From positions 13,342 to 77,341 of the forward strand of contig CAJTYU010000014.1 in assembly GCA_910584095.1 (NCBI GenBank): a DNA stretch of 64,000 nucleotides, given 5' to 3'. A program made the translations under genes and the position numbers. The DNA is from an uncultured Dorea sp. (GTDB lineage Bacteria; Bacillota; Clostridia; Lachnospirales; Lachnospiraceae). This document shows positions 16,912-26,583 of the stretch, piece by piece; the first letter of the stretch is position 1, and every line of letters starts with the position of its first letter. The notes under the pieces are model-generated. The model was not told where the DNA came from and did no database searches. It worked only from the letters and a program-made list of their open reading frames with translations.

Positions 16912-18663
16912 CTATTTATCATATGCAAGATAAGCGCCTTTCATCGGACTCGCCGCAAGTTCGCTGAATAGGCGCAGCACTCCCTTCTGATATTTCGGCT
17001 CGCGCCGTTTCCAGTTCTTCCTCCGCTCTGCAAGCGCCTGATCAATTTCCTCCATTGTCTTGCGTTCTCCGGCAATCCCTACAATATTCAATTTCCGTTC
17101 AAACACATCAATCTCTATCAAATCTCCCTCTTCTACCAGTGCAATCGGTCCGCCGTCTACCGCCTCCGGACTGCAGTGTCCAATTACCGGCCCCGTAGAC
17201 GCCCCGGAAAACCGCCCGTCTGTGATCAGCGCAATACTGCGTCCCAATTCTTTATCACTGCTGATCGCTTCTGAAGTGTAGAACATTTCTGGCATTCCGC
17301 TTCCTTTCGGCCCTTCATAGCGGATAAATACGGCGTCGCCTTTTTCTACCTTATGTTTTAATACTGCATCCAGACATTCTTCCTCACTGTCAAACGGCCT
17401 TGCCCTGAGAACTGCCCGATACATCTCCGGCGGGCAGGCGGTATGCTTAATCACTGCCCCTTCCGGCGCCAGATTCCCTTTTAGTACCGCGACGCTTCCA
17501 TTTGTTCCAATCGCCTGATTGTAAGGACGGATGATATCCTCTTTCGTCAGCGTTACGCCATAACGCTTATTAAAATCTTCCAGCCAGCGGCCGCATTTCT
17601 CATAAAAACCATGCTCTTTCAGGTCTTTTAAGTTTTCTCCCAAGGTTTTCCCGGTCACCGTCATCACATCCAGATGCAGATGCTCCTTAATTTCCTCCAT
17701 GATCGCCGGAACGCCTCCAGCATAATAAAACACCTCTGCCGGCCAGCGCCCCGCCGGGCGGATATCCAACAGATACCGGGCTCCCCTGTGCAGCCTGTCG
17801 AAGGTATCCCCGGTAATTTCTATGCCAAATTCATGGGCCAGCGCCGGAAGATGCAATAGGCTGTTGGTGCTGCCGGAAATCGCGGCATGAACCAGAATCG
17901 CATTTTCAAAGCTCTCCATCGTCACAATGTCGCTGGGCTTCATGTGCGGCATGACGGCAAGCTTCACCGCCTGCTGACCCGCCTTATAAGCATATTCCTT
18001 CAGATCCGGACTTGCAGCGGGCATCAGCGCGCTTCCCGGAAGCGCCAGTCCAAGCGCCTCCGCCATAATCTGCATGGTAGAAGCAGTTCCGATAAAGGAG
18101 CAGGCTCCGCAGCTTGGGCAGGCATTGCATTTCGCCCAGTCCAGCTCCTTCTCATCAATTTCGCCGCGTTCATACTGGGCGCTGTACATACCGAGCTGCT
18201 CTAACGTCAGCATCTGCGGCCCGGCGTTCATCGTTCCTCCCGGAACTACCACAGCCGGAATATTCACTCTTGCAAGCCCCATCAAATTAGCAGGCATTCC
18301 CTTATCGCAGCTTGCCAGATAAACGCCCCCGTCAAAGGGCGTTGCCCCCGCATGTATTTCGATCATATTCGCGATCATTTCCCGGCTTGCAAGACTGTAG
18401 TTAATCCCGTCCGTTCCTTGGCTTTCCCCGTCGCAGATATCTGTAGCAAAATATCTCGCCCCATGACCTCCGGCGTCCGCTATGCCCTTACGTGCTTCTT
18501 CTACTAATATATCCAAATGTCCGCTTCCCGGATGGCTGTCGCCAAATGTACTCTCAATCATAATCTGCGGTTTCGCAAGATCCTCCTTGGTCCATCCCGT
18601 TCCAATCCGGAGGGGATCCAGCTCCGGTGCAAGCTTACGCATTTCCTGACTTACTAATTTCAT
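16912..18663 (-). CDS. IlvD/Edd-family sugar-acid dehydratase
   Basis: This 583-residue iron-sulfur dehydratase removes water from a hydroxy acid. Cluster cysteines are seen in ASCDKGMPAN (near residue 120) and CNACPSCGACSFIGTAS (near residue 190). The context of GntP permease, KDPG aldolase and KDG kinases points to gluconate or another aldonic acid rather than branched-chain amino-acid synthesis. ATG 18663 is used because GGAGGAGAGA lies just upstream. It is 19 bp from the permease gene. Confidence 0.88.
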   Translation of the reverse strand: MKLVSQEMRKLAPELDPLRIGTGWTKEDLAKPQIMIESTFGDSHPGSGHLDILVEEARKGIADAGGHGARYFATDICDGESQGTDGINYSLASREMIANMIEIHAGATPFDGGVYLASCDKGMPANLMGLARVNIPAVVVPGGTMNAGPQMLTLEQLGMYSAQYERGEIDEKELDWAKCNACPSCGACSFIGTASTMQIMAEALGLALPGSALMPAASPDLKEYAYKAGQQAVKLAVMPHMKPSDIVTMESFENAILVHAAISGSTNSLLHLPALAHEFGIEITGDTFDRLHRGARYLLDIRPAGRWPAEVFYYAGGVPAIMEEIKEHLHLDVMTVTGKTLGENLKDLKEHGFYEKCGRWLEDFNKRYGVTLTKEDIIRPYNQAIGTNGSVAVLKGNLAPEGAVIKHTACPPEMYRAVLRARPFDSEEECLDAVLKHKVEKGDAVFIRYEGPKGSGMPEMFYTSEAISSDKELGRSIALITDGRFSGASTGPVIGHCSPEAVDGGPIALVEEGDLIEIDVFERKLNIVGIAGERKTMEEIDQALAERRKNWKRREPKYQKGVLRLFSELAASPMKGAYLAYDK

Positions 18664-18682
18664 ACCTGTCTCTCCTCCAATC

Positions 18683-20038
18683 CTATGCAAAAAATGAAAT
18701 AATCAAAGCAATAATAAATCCTGTGCCGCCCACCAGCGTCTCCATAATCGTCCATGTCTTAAGAGTCGTCTTTTCATCCAATCCGACCAGTGATTTCACC
18801 AGCCAGAAACCAGAATCATTAAAGTGCGAGCAAACGGTCGCACCGCCTGCTACTGCCATGACTACGCAGGCAAGATACAGCGGAGACAGTTCCGTAATTC
18901 CCGGCAGAGCCGCAATGATCCCGGCTGCCATCGTCATAGCTACCGTTGCGGAGCCTACACAGATACGTACCAGCGCAGCTACAATAAACGCAATCAGAAC
19001 AATCGGAAGATTTGCAGAGGATACTGCATTTCCAATTACATCTCCAAGCCCCGAATATTGAAGCATATACCTAAGCACGCCGCCGCAGGCAGTGACCAGA
19101 AGAATCAGCCCGGTCGGCTCCAATGATTTTGTCATAATTTTCTCCAGTTCAGGCATCGTATACCCATGTCTGGTACCAAGCATATACATTGCTGCAAGCG
19201 TTGCAATCAACAGCGCCATAAAGGGCTGCCCTAAAAACGCAAGAACCGGCTCTGCAGGCGCCATCGCCGGAACAACCCCCGCAACGGATTTCAGCACGAT
19301 CAATACCAGCGGAATCAGAATAATTCCCACCACCGTGCCAAATCCCGGCAATTTGGATTCATCAAATTCTTCTTGGTTTGCCACATGCTCCGGAACAGGC
19401 ACATAATATTTCTTCCCACAGATGGAACCCCAGACAGGCCCGGAAACTACCATCGCTACAAATCCGCATAAAATACCAACCAAAATTACAATTCCAAGAT
19501 CCACATCCAGCATTGTCGCTACCAGAACCGGGCCCGGCGTAGGCGGAATAAACGCATGGCCTACCGCAAGTCCGGCAAGCAGAGGAACCGCATAGAACAA
19601 AGATGAGCGCTTCGTCTTCTTGGCCAATGAAAAAGCCAAAGGAATCAGAATGATCAGGCCAGCGTCAAAGAATACCGGCATCGCAATAACAAGGCCTGTA
19701 ATTCCAAGGGCCCACGCCGCTTTCTGGTCCCCAAATTTATTTACCATTGTTACCGCCAGCGTCTGCGCGCCTCCCGATACTTCCAATATCGCCCCAAACA
19801 TAGATCCCAAGCCAACCAGCAAAGCAATACCTTTTAACGTGAGACTAATACCGTCGTCTACCGCCGTCACAATATCGTCAAAGGGCATTCCCGCAATCAT
19901 GCCAATCGCAACCGCCCCGATTAAGATCGATAGCATAGCATGAACCTTGAACTTAATAATTAACACTAGCAAAATCGCCAATCCTATTACTGCCGCCAGA
20001 ATCAGCCGCGAAGAATTTAAAGCTGCTGTAGCTTCCAT
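18683..20038 (-). CDS. GntP-family gluconate/sugar-acid permease
   Basis: The 451-residue integral membrane protein has about 12-14 hydrophobic helices and the GntP signature region HAFIPPTPGPVLVATML near residues 165-181. GntP carriers are proton symporters for gluconate and related acids. It is the first gene of the sugar-acid operon, with its own promoter and two candidate operators upstream. The exact substrate should match the dehydratase. Confidence 0.92.
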   Translation of the reverse strand: MEATAALNSSRLILAAVIGLAILLVLIIKFKVHAMLSILIGAVAIGMIAGMPFDDIVTAVDDGISLTLKGIALLVGLGSMFGAILEVSGGAQTLAVTMVNKFGDQKAAWALGITGLVIAMPVFFDAGLIILIPLAFSLAKKTKRSSLFYAVPLLAGLAVGHAFIPPTPGPVLVATMLDVDLGIVILVGILCGFVAMVVSGPVWGSICGKKYYVPVPEHVANQEEFDESKLPGFGTVVGIILIPLVLIVLKSVAGVVPAMAPAEPVLAFLGQPFMALLIATLAAMYMLGTRHGYTMPELEKIMTKSLEPTGLILLVTACGGVLRYMLQYSGLGDVIGNAVSSANLPIVLIAFIVAALVRICVGSATVAMTMAAGIIAALPGITELSPLYLACVVMAVAGGATVCSHFNDSGFWLVKSLVGLDEKTTLKTWTIMETLVGGTGFIIALIISFFA

Positions 20039-20073
20039 TTCTCATACCTCCATATGTACTCTCTTTTTCTTTT

Positions 20074-20149
20074 AAACATCAGACGTCTTATGTTTCATGC
20101 CTAAATTATATATAATTCTTGATTTCTTGTAAATACATCTGATGTATTT
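20074..20149 (-). promoter_or_regulatory. Promoter and two palindromic operators of the sugar-acid operon
   Basis: On the minus strand TTTACA (20128-20133) and TATAAT (20105-20110) are 17 bp apart. A perfect palindrome AAATACATCTGATGTATTT (20131-20149) overlaps the upstream edge of the -35 box. A second imperfect 22-bp palindrome (20074-20095) with the related ACATCAGA half site lies downstream of the -10 box. The pair is well placed for repression by the adjacent FadR-type regulator. Confidence 0.75.
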
Positions 20150-20168
20150 TGTTCTGATTCTACTCTTT

Positions 20169-20216
20169 GCATAAAAAAGGGTTTGTTTTTTCATAAAAAC
20201 AAACCCTTTTTTATGC
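20169..20216. terminator. Bidirectional terminator after the FadR-type regulator
   Basis: A perfect 22-bp stem (20169-20190 with 20195-20216) with a TCAT loop and A/T tracts on both sides separates the regulator gene from the permease promoter, so the two are independent transcripts. Confidence 0.92.
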
Positions 20217-20275
20217 ACTTTTTCCATACGGCCTATATCCTTATTCAAAATCCTCTATCACCGAGGTTAAACACA

Positions 20276-21031
20276 TCAGACATTTTGCGCCTCAGACGGT
20301 GTTATAATTTGAATTTCCCGCCTCTTTTCCTCATCATGGCTCTCCTTTATCTGCATCAGCATCTGACGGTTATAAGTCAAATGCATAATAGACGCATATC
20401 TAGCCCCGGCAGAATCGCCCTTTTCTATTGCCTCCACAATCGCTCTATGCGTATATATCGTTTCTTTCAATAGCTTCCTTTTCGTAAGATTCACAAAAGA
20501 TAATACCGAACTTTGTATAATAGGCTGCAGGATCTCAATTACCCTGTTCTTGCTGCATTTCGCAATATAGGTATGAAATTCTACATCCTTATTCGCATGG
20601 TTCTTTCCAGCGAGAAACAATTCTTCCGTCTCGTCGCACAATCGCTTTAACTGCCGTTTGTCTTCTTCTTCAGCATTCTCTGCCGCAAGCGACGCAATAT
20701 TCGGCTCAATCATCAAACGGACTTCTACTAATTCCAGAGCCAGCTCATACTTATCCGGGAATTGGGAAAATCCAAGGGGATCATCCTCCAATTTATTGGT
20801 GCTCACAACATATGTCCCAGACCCTCTCCGCACCTCAAGAATCCCCTTGGATACCAGACTTTTCACCGTTTCCCGTATCGTACTCCTTCCAACGCCAAAC
20901 TTCTCCGCAAGCTCATATTCATTGGGAATCTTCTGACCGATCTCAATTGGTTCCTTTAAAATATAATTCATCAGCTCATCCTCTACCTGGGAGGCAAGCA
21001 ATTTCTTATTTATCTTTTCACACTGATACAT
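20276..21031 (-). CDS. FadR/GntR-family transcriptional regulator (FCD domain)
   Basis: The 251-residue protein has an N-terminal winged helix (KIPNEYELAEKFGVGRSTIR, about residues 39-58, then SKGILEVRRGSGTYV) and a C-terminal all-helical FCD ligand domain. It lies directly upstream of the sugar-acid operon on the same strand and probably represses it, releasing DNA on binding the sugar acid or KDPG. The start at 21031 has AGAAGGAGA upstream. A third ACATCAGA half site lies in its 3' end (20271-20279). Confidence 0.9.
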   Translation of the reverse strand: MYQCEKINKKLLASQVEDELMNYILKEPIEIGQKIPNEYELAEKFGVGRSTIRETVKSLVSKGILEVRRGSGTYVVSTNKLEDDPLGFSQFPDKYELALELVEVRLMIEPNIASLAAENAEEEDKRQLKRLCDETEELFLAGKNHANKDVEFHTYIAKCSKNRVIEILQPIIQSSVLSFVNLTKRKLLKETIYTHRAIVEAIEKGDSAGARYASIMHLTYNRQMLMQIKESHDEEKRREIQIITPSEAQNV

Positions 21032-21091
21032 ACCATTCTCCTTCTGAAGCGCTTCGATTCTCTGCTCTAAAAATCTCTGAATTTATAATTC

Positions 21092-21120
21092 ATCATACCA
21101 TTTTCCCCATGCAATCTCAA
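21092..21120 (-). promoter_or_regulatory. Promoter of the FadR-type regulator
   Basis: TTGAGA (21115-21120) and TATGAT (21092-21097) on the minus strand with a 17-bp spacer. Confidence 0.7.
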
Positions 21121-21152
21121 CTCAAAACTGATCTGCCAAATGTATGATAAAA

Positions 21153-21174
21153 GGGATGTGCCAAAGCACATCCC
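21153..21174 (-). terminator. Terminator of the EF-G-like gene
   Basis: A perfect 9-bp stem GGGATGTGC/GCACATCCC with a 4-nt loop is followed on the minus strand by TTTTATC. Confidence 0.85.
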
Positions 21175-21202
21175 CATAAACATAGAGCCTTCTTATTCTT
21201 TT

Positions 21203-23278
21203 CTACTCTTCTGCAGCGCGCTTTGCAATCTCTGCTTCCTGCACGTCAGACGGAGCCTGCTCATAGCGGGCAAATTCATACTCGTAAGTACCTCTGCCGC
21301 CCGTCATGGAACGAAGCACGGTACAGTATCCAAACATACCGGTCATCGGCACGTCCGCCTCGATTGCGGTACGGCCTCCGCCTACCGGATTCATGCCCAG
21401 TACGCGGCCGCGGCGCTTATTCAAATCACCCATAACATCGCCGGTGTAATCATCCGGAACCGTAACCTTCACAGATACGATTGGCTCTAAGAGAACCGGG
21501 CCCGCTTCCATGAAGCCCTTCTTGAACGCCTGAATCGTAGCCGTCTTAAACGCCATCTCTGAAGAGTCCACCGGATGGTAAGAGCCATCATACAGGATCG
21601 CCTTCACGCCCACTACCGGATATCCGGCCAAAGGTCCTTTAAGTACAGATTCCTGGAGTCCCTTCTCTACAGCCGGAAAATAATTCTTCGGAACCGCTCC
21701 GCCTACCACCACTTCTTCAAACACGAAAGGCGTCTCCAGATCTCCAGACGGCTCAAACTTCATCTTAACATGGCCGTACTGTCCGTGTCCGCCGGACTGC
21801 TTCTTGTACTTGGTATCCACATCCGAATTCTTCTTCAGAGTCTCGCGGAATGCAACCTTCGGCGTCTCCAGTATAATCTCGCACTTATATCTTGCAGCCA
21901 GCTTGCTTGCAATAATCTCAAGGTGCTGGTCGCCCATACCGTAAAGCAGCGTCTGGCGGTTCTCGCTGTCATTGATTACCTTAATCGTAACGTCTTCCGC
22001 CATCATCCTCTGCAGCGCTTGAGACACCTTGTCCTCATCCCCCTTATTCTTGCAGGAATACTTCATATATGTATAAGGCTTGGAGTATTCTGTCTTTCCA
22101 AACAGAACCTGATTAGCTTTGGTAGACAGAGTATCGCCGGTCTTCGTGCTGGACAGCTTTGCAATCGCGCCAATATCGCCGGCAAACATCTCGCTTACTT
22201 CCACCGGCTTATTACCGCACATGGTATAAATCTTACCAAGCTTCTCCTCTGTCTCCGCACCTGCGTTATATAAAACATCATCGCCCTTCAGCACGCCGGA
22301 GCATACCTTAACGAAAGAATATTTACCGATAAACGGATCAACCATAGTCTTAAATACATAAGCGCTCTTTGAAGCGGCAAAATTATAGTTTGCTTCAAAC
22401 ATCTCATTGGTTGTACGGTTAATTCCAATACATTCCCTGCAGTCCGGGCTTGGGAAGAAACGAACGATATCGGATAACAGATTCGCTACGCCCTGCGCCT
22501 GGACATTAGAACCCATAGCAACCGGAACGATACTTCCGCTCATAACCTCCGTACGCATCGCCGCGCGGATCTCTTCCACGGAGAACTCATCTCCTTCAAA
22601 GTATCTGTCCATAAACTCATCGCTGGTCTCTGCAACAGACTCCAGCAGCTTCTCCCGGTAATTCTCTACATATTCCATGCAGTAATCCGGAATCTCACAT
22701 TCTTCTCTTGTACCGATGCCTGTGTACTTCCTTCCCGCATTCTTGATCAAATTCACATAACCCACAAGCTTCTCATTTTCACGAATCGGTGAAAAATGCG
22801 GCGCAATCACCTTGCCGTATTTTTCGGTCAGATCTTCTACAATCTGACGGAAGCTGGCGTCGTCCACATCCATCTCGGTCACATATACCATACGAGGCAG
22901 GTTGTACTTATCACACAGTTCCCATGCCTTTTCCGTCCCGACTTCCACACCCGCTTTTCCAGATACTACGATGATCGCCGCATCCGCTGCGCTGGCCGCT
23001 TCCTCCGCCTCGCCGACGAAATCAAAATAACCGGGAGTATCCAGCACGTTAATCTTCGCCTTCTCCCACTCAATTGGTATCAGAGTTGTACCAATTGAAA
23101 ATCCGCGTTTCTGTTCCTCTTTATCAAAATCGCTGATCGTATTGCCGTCGGACACCTTGCCCATACGGTTTGATGCGCCTGATACATAAGCCATGGCCTC
23201 AACAAGACTTGTCTTCCCACATCCTCCATGTCCCAGCAGAACTACGTTTCTGATCTCGTCTGTTCTGTATACCTTCAT
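21203..23278 (-). CDS. EF-G-2-like translational GTPase (elongation factor G paralogue)
   Basis: The 691-residue protein has the EF-G domain order. The P-loop is GHGGCGKTS at residues 16-24. The G3 motif is DTPGYFDF, where ordinary EF-G has a catalytic His after DTPG, and the G4 motif reads TEMD instead of NKMD. EF-G-2 type proteins also show Tyr at the His position, so this is probably a divergent paralogue rather than the housekeeping factor. Domains IV (GHGQYGHVKMKFEPSG) and V are complete. It is monocistronic. A role in translocation, recycling or stress is possible but not shown. Confidence 0.88.
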   Translation of the reverse strand: MKVYRTDEIRNVVLLGHGGCGKTSLVEAMAYVSGASNRMGKVSDGNTISDFDKEEQKRGFSIGTTLIPIEWEKAKINVLDTPGYFDFVGEAEEAASAADAAIIVVSGKAGVEVGTEKAWELCDKYNLPRMVYVTEMDVDDASFRQIVEDLTEKYGKVIAPHFSPIRENEKLVGYVNLIKNAGRKYTGIGTREECEIPDYCMEYVENYREKLLESVAETSDEFMDRYFEGDEFSVEEIRAAMRTEVMSGSIVPVAMGSNVQAQGVANLLSDIVRFFPSPDCRECIGINRTTNEMFEANYNFAASKSAYVFKTMVDPFIGKYSFVKVCSGVLKGDDVLYNAGAETEEKLGKIYTMCGNKPVEVSEMFAGDIGAIAKLSSTKTGDTLSTKANQVLFGKTEYSKPYTYMKYSCKNKGDEDKVSQALQRMMAEDVTIKVINDSENRQTLLYGMGDQHLEIIASKLAARYKCEIILETPKVAFRETLKKNSDVDTKYKKQSGGHGQYGHVKMKFEPSGDLETPFVFEEVVVGGAVPKNYFPAVEKGLQESVLKGPLAGYPVVGVKAILYDGSYHPVDSSEMAFKTATIQAFKKGFMEAGPVLLEPIVSVKVTVPDDYTGDVMGDLNKRRGRVLGMNPVGGGRTAIEADVPMTGMFGYCTVLRSMTGGRGTYEYEFARYEQAPSDVQEAEIAKRAAEE

Positions 23279-23315
23279 ATTTGCTGCCTCCTTAAAATTA
23301 AGTTCTCATGGATAT

Positions 23316-23344
23316 ATTGTACTAAATTTTCTTCTCCGTTACAA
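23316..23344 (-). promoter_or_regulatory. Promoter of the EF-G-like gene
   Basis: TTGTAA (23339-23344) and TACAAT (23316-23321) on the minus strand with a 17-bp spacer. Confidence 0.7.
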
Positions 23345-23513
23345 CTATTTTATCAGTTTTTAACAAAATAAAGCATATACAATAAGCAGACCGCCGCACT
23401 GAGTCTCCTTCCGGCAAGCATCAAAGTCTGAATATAGTGGTATAAATAAAAAAGTTCTGTTATAATAAGCACGACAGAATAGGCAGAATCACTGCACGAA
23501 AGGAATGATTACT

Positions 23514-24611
23514 ATGAACTCTAAGAAAATCGGTTTTATCGGACTCGGACTCATCGGCGGCTCTATCGCAAAGGCAATCCGCCGTTATTATCCCGATTAT
23601 AAAATTATTGCTTTCGATCATAATAAAGAAACGCTTGCTCTGGCAACCAGAGAATCTGTGATTCACGTTGCCTGTACGTCCATCGACAATAATTTCAGGG
23701 GCTGCAGCTATATCTTCCTCTGCGCCCCCGCCGGATATAATACCTCCTATATGGAAGACCTGCTCCCCTTCCTCCACCCGGATCTCATCCTGACAGATGT
23801 GGGAAGCGTCAAAACTCCCATTCATAAAGAAGCGGAAAAGCTGGGGCTGGAGGACTATTTTATCGGAGGACATCCTATGGCCGGTTCAGAAAAAAGCGGA
23901 TTTTCCAATTCCAGACCGCTGCTGATTGAAAATGCATATTTTATCCTAACACCGTCTCCGGGCATTCCAAAAGAAAAGGTTGATTCATATACCGCTTTTG
24001 CAAAATCCCTGCACTCAATCCCACTGGTTCTGGATTACCAAACGCACGATCAGGTAACCGGTACTATCAGCCATCTGCCCCATATCATTGCCGCCTCTCT
24101 GGTAAATTTTGTGAGAGACGCCGATACCGCGGATGAGCTCATGAAACATTTAGCTGCAGGCGGCTTCAAAGACATCACACGAATCGCCTCTTCCTCTCCT
24201 ACCATGTGGCAGCACATCTGCACGCAAAACAAAGACAATATTTCCCGGCTCCTTGAAGACTATATCGGGACGTTATCACAGGCAAAGAAACTGATCGAGC
24301 AAGGACAGGCGCACAAGATCTACGACATGTTCGATCATGCCGGGAGCTACCGCGATTCCATGCCCGACAGCTCCGCAGGGCTGATCAAAAAATCTTTCTG
24401 CATCTACTGCGATATTCTGGACGAATCCGGCGCGATTGCCACAATCGCCACAATTCTGGCGTCCAATGCAATTAGTATGAAAAACGTAGGAATCGTCCAC
24501 AACCGGGAATTTGAGGAAGGCGTCTTAAGGATCGAATTTTACGACGAATCTTCCTGCGATAGGGCTGTGTCTCTGCTTAAAAAACACCGCTACGTCATTT
24601 ATGAACGTTAA
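23514..24611 (+). CDS. tyrA: Prephenate dehydrogenase TyrA with C-terminal ACT domain
   Basis: TyrA oxidatively decarboxylates prephenate to 4-hydroxyphenylpyruvate for tyrosine. The 365-residue protein has the NAD motif GFIGLGLIGGSIAKA near the N-terminus, the GGHPMAGSEKSGF active-site segment and a C-terminal ACT-type domain (about 295-365) that usually senses tyrosine. ATG 23514 is chosen because AAAGGA lies 9 bases upstream; ATG 23505 is too close to that site. A TATAAT -10 box is at 23461-23466. aroA follows after 27 bp. Confidence 0.93.
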   Translation: MNSKKIGFIGLGLIGGSIAKAIRRYYPDYKIIAFDHNKETLALATRESVIHVACTSIDNNFRGCSYIFLCAPAGYNTSYMEDLLPFLHPDLILTDVGSVKTPIHKEAEKLGLEDYFIGGHPMAGSEKSGFSNSRPLLIENAYFILTPSPGIPKEKVDSYTAFAKSLHSIPLVLDYQTHDQVTGTISHLPHIIAASLVNFVRDADTADELMKHLAAGGFKDITRIASSSPTMWQHICTQNKDNISRLLEDYIGTLSQAKKLIEQGQAHKIYDMFDHAGSYRDSMPDSSAGLIKKSFCIYCDILDESGAIATIATILASNAISMKNVGIVHNREFEEGVLRIEFYDESSCDRAVSLLKKHRYVIYER

Positions 24612-24638
24612 CGCTATTATGAAATGAGGAATATATTT

Positions 24639-25928
24639 ATGGAAATCACCCCAGCAAAAAAACTTCGCGGGGAAGTAACAGTCCCCGGCGATAAATCCAT
24701 ATCCCACCGCTCTGTGATGTTCGGTTCTATTGCCAAAGGGACCACGGAAATCACGAATTTCCTTCAGGGAGCAGACTGCCTCGCAACTATAGGCTGTTTT
24801 CAAAACATGGGAATCGGCATTGAACATACGCCAGACAAAATCATAGTACACGGCAGGGGCCTTCACGGACTATCCAAGCCGTCCGGTACCTTAAACACCG
24901 GAAACAGCGGCACCACTACGCGCCTGATTTCGGGCATTCTCTCCGGACAGTCCTTCCCCGCCATACTCTCAGGAGATGAATCTTTAAATTCCAGACCGAT
25001 GGCGCGGATCATAGAACCTCTAAATACCATGGGAGCGCATATTACCAGCGTCCACGGAAATAACTGCGCTCCCCTTCTAATTGAGCCTGGCGCCCTCTGC
25101 GGATGCCGCTGGGAATCTAAGGTTGCGTCCGCACAGGTCAAGTCCGCCATTCTTCTCGCCGGGCTATATGCTGATAGCGAGACCTCCGTCACGGAACCGG
25201 TACTGTCCCGCAACCATACGGAGCTGATGTTACATGGCTTTGGCGCCAGAGTCTCCTCTAAAATCAAAGCAGACGGACGCGCCGCAGCCTCCATTCTTCC
25301 ATGCGAAGAATTGTACGGGCAGAAAATCAAGATTCCCGGCGACATTTCTTCCGCCGCATATTTTATTGCGGCGGGACTCATTATTCCCGGTTCGGAAATT
25401 CTGGTTAAAAATGTCGGAATCAACCCCACCCGGGCCGGCCTTCTGACTGTCTGCGAAAATATGGGCGCAGACATCACATACCTGAACAAAACCTCCTCCG
25501 GAGGCGAGCCTGCCGCTGATATCCTAGTAAAGCATTCCCCATTAAAGGCCGTCACCATAGAGGGAAGTATCATTCCCACATTGATCGACGAGATTCCTAT
25601 TATCGCCGTCATGGCGGCATTTGCAGAGGGAACCACCGTTATCAAGGACGCCGCCGAGCTGAAAGTAAAAGAAACCAACCGTATTGATACGGTAACAGAA
25701 AATCTGAAGGCTATGGGCGCGGACGTTATACCGACTGAAGACGGTATGATCATCCATGGCGGCAGTATGCTCAGAGGCGCCCGCATTAACAGCTATTTGG
25801 ACCACCGCATCGCTATGGCTTTTGCTGTAGCCGGACTTGCGGCAGAGGGAGTTACCGTTATTGAAAAAAGCCAATGCGCAGACATCTCTTATCCGGCATT
25901 TTTTGAGACGCTGGATTCACTAAAATAA
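24639..25928 (+). CDS. aroA: 3-phosphoshikimate 1-carboxyvinyltransferase (EPSP synthase) AroA
   Basis: AroA makes EPSP from shikimate-3-phosphate and PEP. The 429-residue protein has the N-terminal GDKSISHRSVMFGSIAKG motif, the GNSGTTTRL segment near residue 90 that binds PEP (LNTGNSGTTTRLISG), and the C-terminal DHRIAMAFAVAGL motif. The Thr after the second Gly, rather than Ala, resembles class II-type sequences. ATG 24639 has GAGGA 8 bases upstream. It is cotranscribed with tyrA as a small aromatic amino-acid operon. Confidence 0.95.
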   Translation: MEITPAKKLRGEVTVPGDKSISHRSVMFGSIAKGTTEITNFLQGADCLATIGCFQNMGIGIEHTPDKIIVHGRGLHGLSKPSGTLNTGNSGTTTRLISGILSGQSFPAILSGDESLNSRPMARIIEPLNTMGAHITSVHGNNCAPLLIEPGALCGCRWESKVASAQVKSAILLAGLYADSETSVTEPVLSRNHTELMLHGFGARVSSKIKADGRAAASILPCEELYGQKIKIPGDISSAAYFIAAGLIIPGSEILVKNVGINPTRAGLLTVCENMGADITYLNKTSSGGEPAADILVKHSPLKAVTIEGSIIPTLIDEIPIIAVMAAFAEGTTVIKDAAELKVKETNRIDTVTENLKAMGADVIPTEDGMIIHGGSMLRGARINSYLDHRIAMAFAVAGLAAEGVTVIEKSQCADISYPAFFETLDSLK

Positions 25929-25936
25929 CTGACCGG

Positions 25937-26545
25937 TTAAAATTCAGCTACTGCTGCTTTGGCCAGCCGGTCCGCTTCTTCATTATATTGATCGCCCGTA
26001 TGAGCCTTTACTTTGCAAAATGTGATATCTACACATTTTGCAATTTTTTCATAAAATTCAACATATGCCTTTGTATAGTCTAAATTAGCTTTCCAGCTCT
26101 TCTTCGCCCACATCTCAATTCCTAAATAGTCATAATATATTTTAATCTTCTTAATCCCCTGATCAAAAGCATACTGCATTACATATTTCGCCGCTTCAAT
26201 TTCTCCCGCAACGTTCCTTAAATCTGCCAGTTCCGCCTTATTTCCTGAAGACTTGTAAGAGATCTTTTTACCATTAATGAAAATCAAAGCTGCAGAACCA
26301 TATACCTTTTTGCTGTTGTCATAACTGCCGTCTATATAAGCATAAATTCCGCATTCATCCCTTGCTGCCTTTGGCTGAATCTCCTTTTGTCCCGCATCTC
26401 CCCGGGCAAACTGACACGCCGCGTCGTAATCTGTAAACGACTTAAAAATGGCGCCGGAAAAACCGTCCACCTGTTCTTTGCATTCCGTCCATGATGTGTA
26501 TATTCCTGTTTTTCTCCCTTTTTTCACTGCATAATATTTTTTCAT
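25937..26545 (-). CDS. Ribonuclease H with N-terminal RNA/DNA-hybrid-binding domain
   Basis: The 202-residue protein starts with the small hybrid-binding domain found in eukaryotic RNase H1 and caulimovirus proteins (YYAVKKGRKTGIYTSW, residues 3-18), followed by an RNase H domain. Catalytic acids are seen in YAYIDGSYDN, NVAGEIEAAK, IYYDYLGIE and the C-terminal TGDQYNEEADRLAK. It removes RNA from hybrids. The gene is convergent with aroA, with only 8 bp between stop codons. The start at 26545 has GAAGGTAA upstream. Confidence 0.92.
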   Translation of the reverse strand: MKKYYAVKKGRKTGIYTSWTECKEQVDGFSGAIFKSFTDYDAACQFARGDAGQKEIQPKAARDECGIYAYIDGSYDNSKKVYGSAALIFINGKKISYKSSGNKAELADLRNVAGEIEAAKYVMQYAFDQGIKKIKIYYDYLGIEMWAKKSWKANLDYTKAYVEFYEKIAKCVDITFCKVKAHTGDQYNEEADRLAKAAVAEF

Positions 26546-26583
26546 CTACAATTACCTTCCTTAATTTTGGATCTGCATTCTTC

